A stretch of 64,000 bases of DNA from Capitulum mitella (taxonomy: Eukaryota; Arthropoda; Thecostraca; Pollicipedomorpha; Pollicipedidae): contig CP099847.1 in assembly GCA_030062745.1 (NCBI GenBank), forward strand, positions 28,196,923-28,260,922, given 5' to 3'. Position 1 is the first letter of the stretch. Each line of letters begins with the position of its first letter. Positions 39,001-54,000 of the stretch are shown in pieces. Position numbers and translations under genes: made by a program. The notes under the pieces were generated by a model that saw only the letters and a list, made by a program, of their open reading frames with translations, did no database searches and was not told where the DNA came from.

Positions 39001-42000
39001 GTGACGGTCACCTTAGAGTTTTTCATTATACGACTATGATTTGCTGTGGTAAAACGTCGTTTCGTTTTCAGTCTTCCCGCTTTCGTTTTATGGAAGGGTT
39101 AATGTCACTGAATGCGACCGCGGAGGGCGACAAGGATTTTTCCGGGAATAAGCTGTGATATTTAGATTGCGTATTATGCTGTGTGTAATATGTATATTTT
39201 GATTACTCAAAGCTGCATCGAGCCATTTTACTCGCCTTAAGCATGTGGACATTGCAGCGCAGTGTTGTCGAGGAAAGATATCACAAACTAGCTCATGTAA
39301 CACAAATTACTTTAGGTGTCTAGCCACAAAATGTCTTGCGTGGAACGCGTTCAGTTGTTACATTGCGCCGTAAAGCAAAACAGTAAAAAATGTGACAGGG
39401 ACCTTTTGGCTGGTCTATTCGGCGAGAGCAATGAGACATGTTAACTGCATCTCCACCTGTGCCAGTTAAATTACTTTTTGTTTCATTATTCAACTGCCAA
39501 GAGTAATGTGGTGATGTCGACTGCAGTTTTAGTGAGAAGCTTCAGATGCATTTTCAGTTTATGACAATCCGTACTTATCATTCCTTACTCTACGTGTATG
39601 TTATCATTTCAGGTAATCATTCCGTTGTGTGGATGCAAGGGAAACGTGTGCTGACGGCTCGACACCTGATCGTCGATTCCGACAGTCGACTGAGCCTAGT
39701 GGACGGCTACAACCTGCGGATCGACCGTGTGACGCTGCAGGATGCCGCCAACTTCACCTGTTCCGTCTCCTCCAAGCCGATGATAGAGCTCACGCACACC
39801 GTTGACGTCCTGTGTCAGTGAATGTGGTGCATGCTAAACAGGCCAGAACCCTCGGCAAACAAACCGTCTTACAAAGTCAACGGCATGTGAAAAATTCTGT
39901 TTTCACCTTATCGTACATAATCGACCTCTTTTTTATGACAGTCCTCCACAATCGTAGTGCCTTTGCGACAATGGCTTGTTTATCACCTTCTTGCGCACGC
40001 TTTTCAACCAAGACGTAGCCGTGTAGTCCAACCGCGACATAGTGGATATTAACGCGCCACCATGGGGCTATAGCAATGCTTCAGATGGAAAAGGTCAATA
40101 ATTTTGACTTAATAATTCACTTTATGAACAATTTAAGAAAACTAATGGACCAGTAGTAGATATCCATAAGCTCTCGATTCATATCCATTTCATCAAAATC
40201 GGTCCGTAAAGAGTAGAGCTATAACAAGTTCAAAAATACCCCATTTTGACTTTTTTGCCCCCTCCCGTATCCACCCCTTTAAAGGTTTTGATGACTTTTT
40301 TTATAAAAATGTAGCTCACATCTTGGAAAATCGGTTATCATTTGTTATGATGAAATTGGATGTGGAGTTCTCGAGATGTCAGGGGGACGAATCCCCCCCC
40401 CCCGTCAGGAATCGGTCATACTGTCTAGCCCTCCGGGAATAGCGTTAAGAGGTTCGGACTCTGACCCTCGTTATGCATTTACATTTATGACAAAGTTTCG
40501 ACCAGCACGATTTGTTGGGCTTCGTTGGAAGTGTTTCGTCAGGAGATATGTGGTTGCTTTCTTTGCGACGCCCCAATCAGGATACCGGCCAAAAAATCTC
40601 GACATAAACGCGTATGCTTAACGATTATTGAAAATCTGGCTTCCTTAATTAATGGAAGAAATTGAGAATGACAAATATAGCTTTTTATATAACAAATGGT
40701 GTGCCGCAGATGATATGAAACGACTTGATCTTGTCAGTCTCGTCAGAATACCAGCAGGACATTTCATAAATGTCTTTCGGATGACTTCGTTATTGAGTGA
40801 ACGTCAAGTAAGCATATTCCTCGTCACGGTAGTCTGATATTCGGTATGGAAGATCCGCGTAATGTTAACCATCGTTTCGCTCACGTTTTAGAGGTAATTA
40901 GATGGTACGAGTGATCTGGACAGCCGAAAGCATGCCATTAATGACGATCATGGCCATGCCGGTCCGTGTCAGTGATTATTCCTGGCACTTAAAAAAAAAA
41001 CGCGTTGAGACGTTTTCCTCCTACTCCCGCAGACAGCCCCAGAGTGAGAGCTGTGCCTGAGTCTGGACCACTGCTCACCAACCAGAGCCAGAATGTGACC
41101 CTGGAATGTGAAGCCGACGGGAATCCTACCCCGCGGGTCACGTGGAGGAAGCAGGTCAGTCTCGCTCCGGAGGCACCACAGGGCTGTCAACTCCACTCCA
41201 CAGGTTCCCTTCTGGAGCACAGGAAGTGGGATCCAGTGCGATTCGTCAGTTGTTTGCGTGTGGGTGCGTCGACGACGTGGCCATATGGCGTCTAACTTTG
41301 ATCCATTACAATTTATCACATTTCTGACATTTCCATAACATCTCACGTTAAACGTACCAGTTACTAACGTTTGAAGTGTAAGTGAAACGATGGTCCCATT
41401 CCCAGTACCATATGGGAGTCATGTCAGTTTTTTAAGAACGGTAAAGTTAAAAGTGCTACTCATCATGCCACTGCAAATGCAGCATCAGATCTTACAGCTG
41501 CCAAATTTCAAGATTCAGACGCAGCAAGACATCACTTGTCAGTCACTGCTCTGTAGTTTGTTGGAACATTTCCTTGATCGAAGTCAAGTCGAAACATTTT
41601 GTCTCTCGATATCAGGACCGAAATCTAGTGCATCGTGACGCATGAAGGTTGGACGCTACATGACCACGTCGTCAACACGCCCAAAGTCCAAAAAACTAAA
41701 CGATCGCAATGGGTCACACTGCAACTTTGCCGTTGCGAAAATGGTTATTGCGTAACAAACACTATTCCCAATCCGACAGCCACCGTCAGAGGCTGTCGGA
41801 TTATCGGATACGGGCAAAATAACTACAAGAATTAAAGTTAGCATCAAATAGCACCACGACCGAGACTACTTGTCCCGACGTGACCAACAACACAATATGA
41901 CAAAGCCCATTTCTAAGCCAGGATGCAATAGAATTTGGTCGGTTGCGAAATGATAGCATCCGCCGCGACCGTAAAAATTTGGCTCAACATCCTAGGCAAG

Positions 42001-45000
42001 ATAGGCATGATTTATAGAATTGTTAAGAGAATCCAGGAATGCCACTTTCGATGTTTTGATGAAACCACGATGATGCTGAGATGTTTCGATATCTAAAAGA
42101 ACCGTGAATAAAACCCCTGTTCCCAATAAATCGTGTCATGTCATCAAACACACACGATCACGCAGTCACCCACTGTCACCAGTTCAATAACTGCGAATGA
42201 AAATTCGAAAGAAACCTCCCGAAAAGAATTTGGTCTTATAGTTTGGGTTAAGAGGATCAAGATGACGAAACTAGGCTTGCCATTTCCATTTAATTCGAAC
42301 GTAGTATTGACTCTTGGCTCATCTCATTCGCTGAGACGCATTGTGGGGATGATTGGTGATGTAATTTATGCAAATTGTATTCCATTTGGTAGTAATTGGT
42401 TTGAGCTGATGGAACTTTTAATGTTTAAATTATTTTGTTAGGAGTCACCGGAAGAAGGTCATGGACCAACCTTGGACTAACCTTAACCCCATTCCCGGAG
42501 GGCTAGACGGTATGGCCGATTCCCGGCAGGGGGGGGGGCCGATTCGGCCCCCCCCCCTGAGATCTTGAGAACTACTGTTCCGATTTCATCGCAACAAACG
42601 GCAATCGATTTGCCGTGACGTCAACTACATTTTTATAAAAAGAAATTTTCAAAAAATTTGAAATTTGTGAATACAGGGGGATAAAAATGTCAAAATGGGG
42701 GGTACTTTTGGACTTCTTATAACTCCGTTGTTTACGGACCGATTCTGATGAAACTGGCATGAATCGATAGAATATGAATAGGGCTTTTATCATGGGTCCG
42801 CAAATTCGAAATTTTGAGAAAATTCATGGGCGTTCACAGGGTTTCAAAAATAGGAGGATTAGTTTTCTAACAACTGAATGAACAAAAGAGGCAAACACCC
42901 TTTTTGGCTTCTGCTACTCATGTCATGATAAAGAAGTACAAATCGCATTGCAATGTTTGTATAATGTTAGCATAGGCGGTGCCAGGGACATGAAAAAGGG
43001 GGAACCGTCATGGTCACACGTTCTTCAGATCACCTTGTGACCTTTGACCTCAAATGACCTCCAGTGACCTTGGGGTCACTTGGAATGATGTCATGTGCAT
43101 TTAATATTATCTGTAAACGTTTTCAATCACTTGAATTCACTGTGTTTCAAAAATTTCATTTTACGGCTATTGCGATAAAGGGTACGCGCACTGACATTTT
43201 AGGTCATAGCTCCGTGACCCGACCTGATATCAAGCTGAAACTTGGTACAAAAGTAGAAGGCACCCTTCTACGTCATATGTATTCCGGGTTTAATATTTAA
43301 AAAAAACGGCACCGAAATTATTGCGAAAAAAACAAATTTTGACTTTTGACCTTGACCTGACCTTGCAAAACGACCTCAAATAAACAAAATTACATCTGCA
43401 CATTTCCCAACTATTTAGCTATACATCCATATAAAGTTTTATGTTTTATCTTAAAAACTCTGTTTTTGGCAGACATTTTCCTTTTACCCTCAACATGGCC
43501 AAAAATGGCATGAGGTGCCTCCCAAAAACGTTGCCTGGCTCCGCCCCTGAGCAAAATAGAACTCTGAAATTTTGTCACAGCACGTAGAAAGAATAGCTAG
43601 GAAAAGTCACCAAGTTTCGTGAAGCTGCGTTAAAAAGCCTGGAATTGGCAAGCAAAAAACCCGAGGGGGGGCGGATTCCGCCCCCCCTGCCGGGAATAGG
43701 GTTAAAGTATATGTAATGGATATCTATCATGCGCAGATCACCAAATGGTGCATAATGTTACTCAATGATTATTCTAAAGGCGAATTAAGAATAATTTCTC
43801 CAATGCCTCATGACCATATCAGACATCAACTTGGCCCGAAGAAATTAAGACGATTATATGCGTAAGAAAATGGACCATTACAATGAACTTCGGGTACACC
43901 AATTCAACGCATTCTGGGCGCATGATCAGCAAGAGACCATTTTTGACCTAATTTTTATGGACGTTTTCGTAAGTGTTAACTAAATATCTTAACTCTCATG
44001 ATATCGTGAGCCGCCATTACTGAGAGACTAAGAACACTCGTAGAAAAATTAGTCTCAGCCCAATTACACTACCCTCGGGATGGTTTCGTGGAAAAAATAG
44101 CTTGCAAGCTGACGCGTCTCGAATGGAAATGCACAAAAAACAAGCTAGACGCATTCTACTAAAAACTTCACGATTCGGTGCCGAGCGATTGCGATGGTAT
44201 TAGCATTCAAAAAGCGTGAAAGCCGAGGCGCCCGCTCAGGTTGATTTTTGCAACTAATTAAAGCGAGTCGCTCAACCTGTGGGCTTGCTTGTAATTGGTG
44301 CGGGCGCATGACTTACAAGCAACAGTTTGGTTCCAACCGAGTTCAAGGTCTTAGACGAAACCCATATAATGTTTTTTTTTCCTCCAGCTGAGCGACACTC
44401 AAATCAAGCTCAGCCATCAGATGCGCGGTTGAAACTGACGTCTGTAACGATGTCCCTCTGTTTTCCTCTCCAGGCCGTGTCTCATTACAACCTCCATTAC
44501 AACCGCTGGCTGACATCAGTAGGGACATGTGCTTCAAGCCGAACCCGAACATGTTTGGACAGTTAGAGCAGGCTCGCCAAGCACTCTTCGATGTTTCCGC
44601 CATCTTTGGCAGCCACGCTCTCAGGATTCCTCGATTGAGCGGCGATGCGATGACACGCAACTACGAAAAGAACCAGATCGCAGTGTGTCTTCTCAGCCGC
44701 ACTCAAACGCGAATGTTTCTGCTCGTTGTCGAGCCAGGCGCCCTTTTTACTAGTCGTATCATACAGTGTCATATACGCAGCCCGATTCTGTACGCAAGAA
44801 TGAGGGAACAAAGGACTACTTCTTTCCCCCGGAGCACCACGAATGTTAAAAGTACTTTTGTTCAGAGAAGAGGGAGTGCAGGTTGTCGGTGTCAGTGAAA
44901 CAATGTCCGCTCTTCTTTTCTGAATTCCATCGTCCGTCAGAGTGGTGCTGTTATAGACCTCACCGCATAAATATTTCAGGCTTGCTACTTAGGCGCTAAT

Positions 45001-48000
45001 TCAATTGTATATGCACCATAGGGTGCAGCACACTGGCCTTTCTTTTCCTTGAACAAAAACACTTTTCTTAACACTGTCAAACATTCGTTCCAGAATAAGG
45101 CATTCGCTCCGCTGCTCTCAAGTATCATTTCCACTGTGAGTAGTTTCATTTGTCACAAAAAAGAAATCACAAATACAGTAGGTATTTCACAGTCACAAAC
45201 AAAATGCGCTGGCATTCTTTAAAACGCCAGAACGGAGGAAGCATGAAAGCTTTTAGTATTAACCCTATTCCCGGAGGGCTAGACGGTATGGTCGATTCCC
45301 GGCATGGGGGGGGGGGCGGATTCGCCCCCCCCCCGGATCTCGAGAACTACTCGTCCGATTTCATTGCAATAAACGGCAATCGATTTGCCGTGACGTGAAC
45401 TACATTTTTATAAAAAGAAATTTTCAAAAAATTTGAAATTTGTGGATACAGAGGGGCAAAAATGTCAAAATGGGGGGTACTTTTTGACTTCTTATAACTC
45501 CGTTGTTTCTTGACCGATTTCAATGAAACTGGCATGAATCGAGAGATTATGGATAGGGCTTTTACCATGGGTCCGCAAATCCGAAATTTTGAGAACATTC
45601 ATGGGAGTTCACAGGGTTTCAAAAATAGGAGGATTAGTTTTCTAACAACTGAATGAACAAAAGAGGCAAACACCCTTTTTTGGCTTCTGCTAGTCATGTT
45701 ATGCTAAAGAAGTACAAATCGCATTACAATGTTTGTATAATGTTAGCATAGGCGGTGCCAGGGACATGAAAAAGGGGGAACTGTCACGGTCACACGTTTC
45801 TCAGATCAACTTGTGACCTTTGACCTTAAATGACCTCCAGTGACCTTGGGGTCACCTGGAATGATGTCGTGTGCATTTAATATTGTCTGTAAACGTTTTC
45901 AATCATTTGAATGAACTCTATTTCAAAAATTTCATTTTATGGCTATTGCGATAAAGGGTACGCGCACTGACATTTTAGGTCATAGCTCCGTGACCCGACC
46001 TGATATCAGGCTGAAACTTGGTACACAAGTAGAGGGCATCCTTCTACGTCATATATATTCCGGGTTTGGCATTTGAAAAAAAATGGTGACGAAATTGTAG
46101 CCAAAAAACAAATTTTGACTTTTGACCTTGACCTGACCTTACAAAACGACCTCAGATAAACAAAATTATATCTGCACATTGCCCAACTATTTAGCTATAC
46201 ATCGATATAAAGTTTTAAGTTCTAGCTTTTAAACTCTGTTTTTGGCAGACATTTTCCTTTTACCCTGAACATGGCCAAAAATGGCATGAGGTGCCTCCCA
46301 AAAACGTTGCCTGGCTCCGCCCCTGAGCAAAATAGAATTTTGAGAATTTTGTCGCAGCACGTAGAAAGAATAGCTAGGAAAAGTCACCAAGTTTCGTGAA
46401 GCTACATTAAAAAACCTGGAATTGGCAAGCAAAAAATTTGAGGGGGGGCGGATTCCGCCCCCCCCGCCGGGAATAGGGTTAAACTACGGCAGGACATGGA
46501 AAGGCATATTCAATGAAGACCTCATCCTTTCATTTACATTTTCTGATCCGTGATGCTGAAAGTTGTTATCATACTAGCCACGGCAAATTAACCGTTTTCC
46601 ATACCCCAAACTCTACCGGCATTTATTGGCCTATGATGCTCCGTAACTGCCTTAATGTTGAGCTTGCCAGACGATGATCATCCGTCTCAGTTAGCGCAGA
46701 ACTTGATCAGACACTGTGTCACGCGACTTTCCCGATGATGCTGTTAGGTCAAGTGCTGGTCCGACACGCGCCGCCCGGGCTTGCAGACTTCAGACCCCGG
46801 AGGAGCACCAGCCTGGCTTATGGCGTTCTGTTTATATCGGAATTTAATTTTACATTCAAGCAGTTCACCACACATATTCTGTTTGTCTAGGAAAGCGTCT
46901 GGATGCCTCTCACACGAGTTCGGTACTGTTGGTGGGAAAACTTGCGAAATGTCGAACTCATGTGCCCAGGAATGATGACCTACTGATCGCCACTAGACAA
47001 CCAGCACGGAAGGTCACGCGGCATTGGGCAGGCTTAGCAGCCAAGCGCCTCGATCAATGACCAGATAAGCGAGCTGCAAGCTGATGAGTTTTGCTAACTG
47101 ATTGCTCATCGATTTCACATCGCCTGTGGTTGATGAAAGAATTCCGTGCTTTGGGCGTCACAGGACTTTGACATGCTCACCTCAGCGTTGCATATACAAG
47201 TGCATCAAGAAGGAAGAATCTCAAGGGCACTTGTCCTTCGCGTAGCCTTTTCTCCTCCTGTCCAAGCTCAAAGACCCTCGAGTCTGCTCAAGCCTTGCCA
47301 GCGGCGCGGTTCAAAGCGAGCGCCGCCGGACGGCAGACGGTCGTCCTTTGATCAGGCCCACCCGGCGGTGCTCTCGGGGCGGTGCCGGGTTGTCCTGATG
47401 GCCGGTCGATGGCTGCGGCCGGGCCGGAGTAGCACTCGTCGTCCCGCTCGGCTCAATCGGGGCTGATGAATCGCCTCGCCGCCACGTGTCGCCGTCGCCA
47501 CGGCGCCACGTGGCCGCCCGGCCGGCCCGCGCCGGCCGCTGCCGCTGACGCCTCCGACCTTTGCCAACAGCACGGCCGACTGCCTTCCGGAGAGGAGGAG
47601 AGCGCCGGCCAGCTGCTGCGCATCCCCCGCATCTCGCGTGAGATGGCCGGCGTTTACGAGTGCACGGCGGAGAACGGCCTGGGTGCGCCCGGGCGCGCGG
47701 CGGTCAGCGTCAAGGTTCAGTGTAAGCCCGGCACCGAGCGCCCGCGAACCGCACGAGGCGGCGTACCGTATCGTATCGTACGTGTATCAGGGGTCGTTCA
47801 CGCGGCACACGCTACGAACCCATCATTTCGCATGGTGTGTGACCGAAGCAAAACACGTTTGACACGCAGCGCGATTAGTCATGAAGACAGCCGCTCAGGC
47901 GGCAGCGCAGAATCGCCTCGGGGCGAGGGGCTGCCGGCCGCGGGCTCGCCGCGTCGGCGCTAAATTCCGGCCCGGATTTAGCCGGCGACCCGCGACGTCG

Positions 48001-51000
48001 CCGCTCCGGCGGCGCGCCGGCGGATAGCCGCCCGGCCGCTCATTGTTCGCGAACTCGGGCCGGCGTCGTCGGCCTTATCGGCCGGCTACACGTGCCAGGC
48101 ATCCGTCGCCGGCGGCGGCGACCCGGGGCCAATCCGGCGCCCGCGCCGCTGACGTCACCCGCTCCGTCAGTGTCGTCCCGGCGCCCGCCTCCGAGCGGCG
48201 GCGACCTGCGGCGGTGCCGGCTCGGGCGCTGCTACGTCGAAAGGTCGCGCGCCGCCAGGAAATGCACTGGACGTCACGTGGCTATCGAACCGTTCTTGGC
48301 TGTTTCGCAACGTCAATTCCACGCTCTTTGAACTCAGTCGCTGTTTTTGCTGCCCTGGAGGGAATAACGCACGGAGTCAAGAGGTGTGACAGAGCCGCCA
48401 TAACGCGATTCTGAAGCACTGAGTTTTGTGAAATATCTTGAAAAAATCAGCCAGTCATTCTACGCTGTTCATCATGCGCAGTTGTGACATCTTACATCCT
48501 TTGGTCTTGACGTTAATAGTTGACTCTTGATGGCTGTTGAACTGTTTAACCGTTTAAACTGTTTATACCGGACTCAGACACTCTTCACTCTATTCGTTGA
48601 TTGAGCTGTTGCTTTCATGTATGTTGAACCAAGGTAGCTCATCACTTGTATCACCATCGCCTTTGATAACATCATAATCAGTCGTTTGTTCTGTGCTTTG
48701 CTCCAGCTCTTTGATATAACCTCAAGTTGTGACTGGAAAGCGAGTTGTCATTGCGGCATGTCGCGCGCATTGCGCGCACATTTCATGTATTGTCGCTTTC
48801 CAATCTTCTCACTTTCTTACAATGAGGTTTGACGCCTTGAAGTCTTCCACTGCCTCATCCTAACGCTTGGACCTGAACTCGGTCACCGTGTCATCCTCAT
48901 GGTTTGCACTTTCCCTGTATTCTTTTCTAACGTTTCTTCTCATTTTGTGTCGCCCTTACTCATCTCCGTTTGCTAAACCGCCGTCCTAGCCGTTTTCATT
49001 TCGCCAGTGGTGCTCCAAGGAGCGTCGTTCTTCCACGGCATCGCCCAGGTGCCATCCGCTCCACCACGGACTCGCTGCAATGACTCCGCACGACCCAAAC
49101 TAACTGGTCTCTCCGTATCGGGCAGACCCACCAGAAGCGCGCGCCGAGCAGGGCACGGTCTTCACCGCCGACGGCCGCGAGGCGCAGCTGGTCTGCGTCG
49201 TCTTCGCCGACCCGCCGGCGCTGGTGAGAGCCCCGGCGCGGAGACGGGCAGCAGGAAGTGGCCGACTGCCGCCACCGATTACCCTTAACGCCCGCTGGCA
49301 GGTCGTCGGAGCGACATCCTGAACGGACTCGGTCTCGGCGGGATTTCGTGATTTGTGACCTGGAGGCACGGGACGGTTATGCAGCGGAGCGCCATGAGTT
49401 TGTTCTTAATGCAATTTAAAGCCGCCGCCACATCAGATGGCTGAGGCCTGCGCCGCGCCCCGGGGCATCGCGCGCCGGAGGGAGCCGGTTTCCGGTGCCG
49501 CCCGCAGGGGGTCGCGGTGATGAAACGGCTGCCTTTGCCGCAGGTGTCCTGGGAACGAGAGGGGCGCCACTTTGATCCGGACCGCCACTTCACCCGCGGG
49601 GAAAACGTCGTCAAGACCCGCCACATCCTCACCATTCAAAACGTGCGACCAGAAGACTTTGGCACCTACTCGTGCCAGGCCAAAAACCCACTGGGGACTG
49701 CAGAAGACAAGATGATCTTAACTGGTAAACTGTTCATCTCGTTCAAAGCGGATAATGACTTTCCTTCTCATGCTTCATTTTTTTGCCAACCCCTGGCACT
49801 GCGTGATATCTGGCGCACGTTTCTGCTCTCACGTGACCTTTGACGCCGGCAGGCGTGGCTGACCGAGCGGTGATCACCAGCGGCGCCATCAGCACGGCTC
49901 CAGAGCTGTATGAGCTCAGCTGGGAGGTGGAAAGCTTCAGCCCAGTTACAGAGTACAGAGTAACCTACAGGATGGCCGCGGTATGTGCTGACATCGCTAC
50001 TCGTCATGAAGATATCTCTAGGATCTAGGATCGCCTCCGTAATACATCGCCTACTGTAGTGAATTATTCCTCATGCAGTTTCTAGAAAGCGTCGTAGCAC
50101 TTACGTCAGCAAACTGTCGCTCTAAAATGGGGGAACAACAGCACGACTTCAGGGCTGCCGTCGAAAGCATTGTCAAGCATCGCTAATTACGAGGACCACT
50201 TTGACAAGGAGGGTTCACATATTACGGTCCGTTTCGTACTCTACGACATGACGTGCGACTTGATACCGTGGCCAGGGCGATTGTCCTAAAACATTCGGAT
50301 CTACAAGACGTGTCATACAAATTAACTGCTGCTGTTGTAAGTGCTCCGAAACGGTCTTGAGAATTGCTTCCGTTTCAATCCGGAAACCTGATATTCTTGA
50401 TGCCTGAAGTATCAGGGCTCTGGTTTCTTAACTTACCCTTTGTTGTTTTGCCATTTGCTGCTTTAAAGCGTGGCCGTTTATTGAGATAAATGCGATAAAA
50501 TATTTCCCTTTGCCAACACCTGGCATCAAAGCCCGTGCAAACCATAGTTTGTTGCGCGAACTCTGAGTTGTACGGCCAGCGGGCGGCGCAGCAAGTGGCA
50601 GCAAGCAGGGCAGCGCACCACCCGACCCGCGAGCCACGTGCCCGACGCCGGGGCGTATCGAGTGTATCTTCGATACGCCCCAGCGTATCTTCTTGGGGCG
50701 GAGACGCCAGCACTGAGATGCTGAGCCTGGCTCGGTAACAAGCTTAAAACTTCATCTGCACTAGAGCACCGAGCGGGAAGGCCAAAGCTGTACTTTCCCG
50801 GGGTGTAGCGTCTTCCTGGCATCGAACAGTGGTCGAGAAAAGCATTGTATTGTATTTTGTTGTATATCGTGGGGACGTACACAGTGATAAAGCACATGTG
50901 GCTATTAAGTCCCTGAGTTAACAGCTGGGAAGCTTACACAGCTAGAACACGGACTCAATCATTCATCATGTCATTGGCGGCGGAGAGAGCAAAGCCAAGG

Positions 51001-54000
51001 TTAGTTATGGACAGCTGACTTGAGATGGAAAAGCACAGTGTCAGTGGACAGGGACATCAGTGGCTCGACAAAAGTGACGAACGTGTAGATGTCGAACAGG
51101 ACAGCCGCTCGAGGGCAGGGTCTCGGGGCCTCCGCTCGGCCGGCTCCACCTGAAGGTCTCACCCTTCGCAGACGAACGATAGCGGCCTGTCGCCGGCCCG
51201 GTGGCGGGAGGTGAAGGTGCCGCCGACCGGCAGCCGGACCAGCAGCGGCGTCCTCTACCGGCAGCAGATCCCGCTGGCAGGACTGCAGCCGGCCACCGCC
51301 TATGAGCTCTACGTCCAGGCCAAGAACAAGCACGGCTGGAACGCCGTCTCCGACATGCTGCACTTCTCCACCATCGCCAGGGGCGAAGGTATCTCGATGC
51401 CAGTGGGCTTCTAGCACAGATGACATAAATGGGGCAGCCAGAAGTCCCATCAACAGTATCGTCTCCCGGATCACGGAGAGTCGTCTACAACTTAGCGTTA
51501 TAAATGAACTTGCCTTTAACATCATAACTCTTAACATCTTTTATAAAAATTGTGTGTTAAAAATACTCGTCATAAATGCTACTACAACTTATCTCTACCA
51601 CGTCTATCATCATTATTATTATTATTATTTCTACTATTACTGTTATTTTCATTGTTATTATGATTATGATGATGATGATGATGATGATGATTATACTACG
51701 ATGTAAAATACTCCTATAATTTTAAGTATGTATTACTATAACATTTTTATGTGTGTGTGGTGGGGGGTTCATGAGAATTGCCGAAACCCAGTAAGCCTTA
51801 AATACCATGTCTTATTTGGTACTTAACATTATTCCCAACCCATAGCGCATGGACGCTTTCTGTATGAGAGGGGCTTATTCGGCCTCCCCTGAGATCTCGA
51901 GAACTAATTGTCCCACGTGATCGAAAAATTAGCAATCGATTCGCCATAACGTAAAATACATTTCTGTGCAAGGAAATTTTAAAAATGTTGCAAAGGATGG
52001 ATTCTGCATGTTGCAAGGCGGCAAAAATATCCAGGAGATGGTATTTTTGTACTTGTTATAACTCCGACGTTTATGAAGCGATTTTGATGCATCTGCCGTG
52101 AATCGGGATCTAACCAATGGGATTTTTCCTTCTGGCCCACAGGTTTATGGTTTTGGCAAAATCATGGGCGTTAACGTGGCTTAAAAAAATTGGAGCTATA
52201 TTTTTTTTGAACTGGATTAACATCAGAGTAACTTTTTTACTTTTCAGGAGTCGAAATATTCCTGAACAGTACAGACTGTATTGCATAGTTAGAGTAATTT
52301 TAGAATAAGCAATGGAAGAAGCATGAAAAAGAGGAAACTCTCGTCGTCGCATTCTCTTAAGGTCACTACGACCTTCTACATTAAATGACCTTATATGACC
52401 CGAAAATCAGATAAAATGACCTTGAGGTTATTTTATTGTGTTGTAAAAATATTCCAACCATTTGAATTGACTACATTCCTCAATATCCTGCTTATGACTA
52501 TCGCGATGTAGGGTACGCGCGCGGACATTTTAGATCGTATCTCCGTGGCCCAAGCTGATCTCGACCTGAAACTTGAAACACAAGCAGAGAACGATACCCT
52601 AAGCCATATGTGTGGCTCTTTATCTTTTCATTTTAAATAAGTGCTAAAACATCCATACATAAAACGAAATTTTTACTTTTACCTTGATCTGACCTTGTGA
52701 AATGACCTCAAGAGAACGCAGATATATTTGCATGTTTGGAAAATTATTTATCTGTACAGTCATATGAGTCATGCAGTCAGTCATACAGGTCATTTCTTTC
52801 TCAAAAACTGCATTTTTGGCAGTCGTTTTCTTCCGCGTTGAACAGTGCCAAAAAAGGCCTGGAGTGCCCTCTGCAAACTTGCCCTGGCCCCGCCCCTGGA
52901 CAAAATGAAACTGCAGAAATGTAACATAATATGTAGAAAAGAATAAGTGGGAAAATCCGCCATGTTTCGTGGAACTTTTCAAAAAAATCCCTGAAATGGT
53001 CAACTAAAAATCGGAGGAGGGTTCTCAAGCCCCCCATCATACGGGAATAGGGTTCAGACCGGTAATGAGATATGAGATGCGTTCCTCACATACGGGCGGC
53101 GCTGGTAACGCGAAACGCAGCCGGTTCGCCTTGCCGGCAGATAACTGAAGCAAAGTCGGTCATTTCAGAAGCATGATTCTACATGCAGCAAAACCCCCGT
53201 TACTGCGAAACAGGATCGCTCAATATCCAAGACGCTTCTCTCGACACACCGGTTCCGTCACCCGGCACATGACTCTCCTCCTGTCAGTTTTTGATGTGCA
53301 TTCATTTTACCTTTCCAAGAGCGTCGTTACTCACAGTGTATCGATCGACCTGGTCCATCATTTGACCACTTGACAACATATCGGGCGGCGCAGGACTCGA
53401 CCGGACCAACCCAGGACTTTATTGAAAATTAGGACCGAGACAGGAGGGCGGTTATTCTCGTACCGCACGATTAGAGTCTTAAATCATTTCCGTCCTGAAA
53501 TGAAGAACTGCAGCACCCAGTTATCAAGTTGAGGCTGACGATTTACTTTCCATTTTCCCTCGGCTTCACGTGGTCTGGTAAATGTACGAGCGCTTTTGCT
53601 CAGTCATTGCTTTTTTCAATGCACGAGACGGCACGCGAACAACCTCCGGCTGAAATGACTCGCTTGAAATCATCGCATTGCACGAAATAACAACAGGGAT
53701 CGTGGTGGATTCCTGGCCTCATCTAAAGCCCGAGAGGTCGTGAAATGTTCTTTTTGGTTGTCAGCCCAAATTCCGTTGGCGGTAGCCGCCTCGGCGCCGC
53801 GATCAGTACAGCAGACAGTCGTAATACGAGCAAAATCTTCTCTAATTTCGACCTGTAAATCAAAAGTGAGTGGAGAGGAAACTCGACACCGAGACGAAGG
53901 TGGCCTGGGTTTCCTTCAATGCAAGCGTGACGCAGACTAACGCAGTCCAGAGGGTCGTTCGGCCTCAGCAACGCACCAGCGGTTAATCAACGTCAGCTGT

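Noticed and set aside
44388..44760. Frame with an Ig-like start (TVRAGSPSTLRC) after a pyrimidine tract in klg intron 4
   Set aside because: No core Trp or second Cys pattern follows, and exons 4 and 5 already join in phase to form a complete Ig2.
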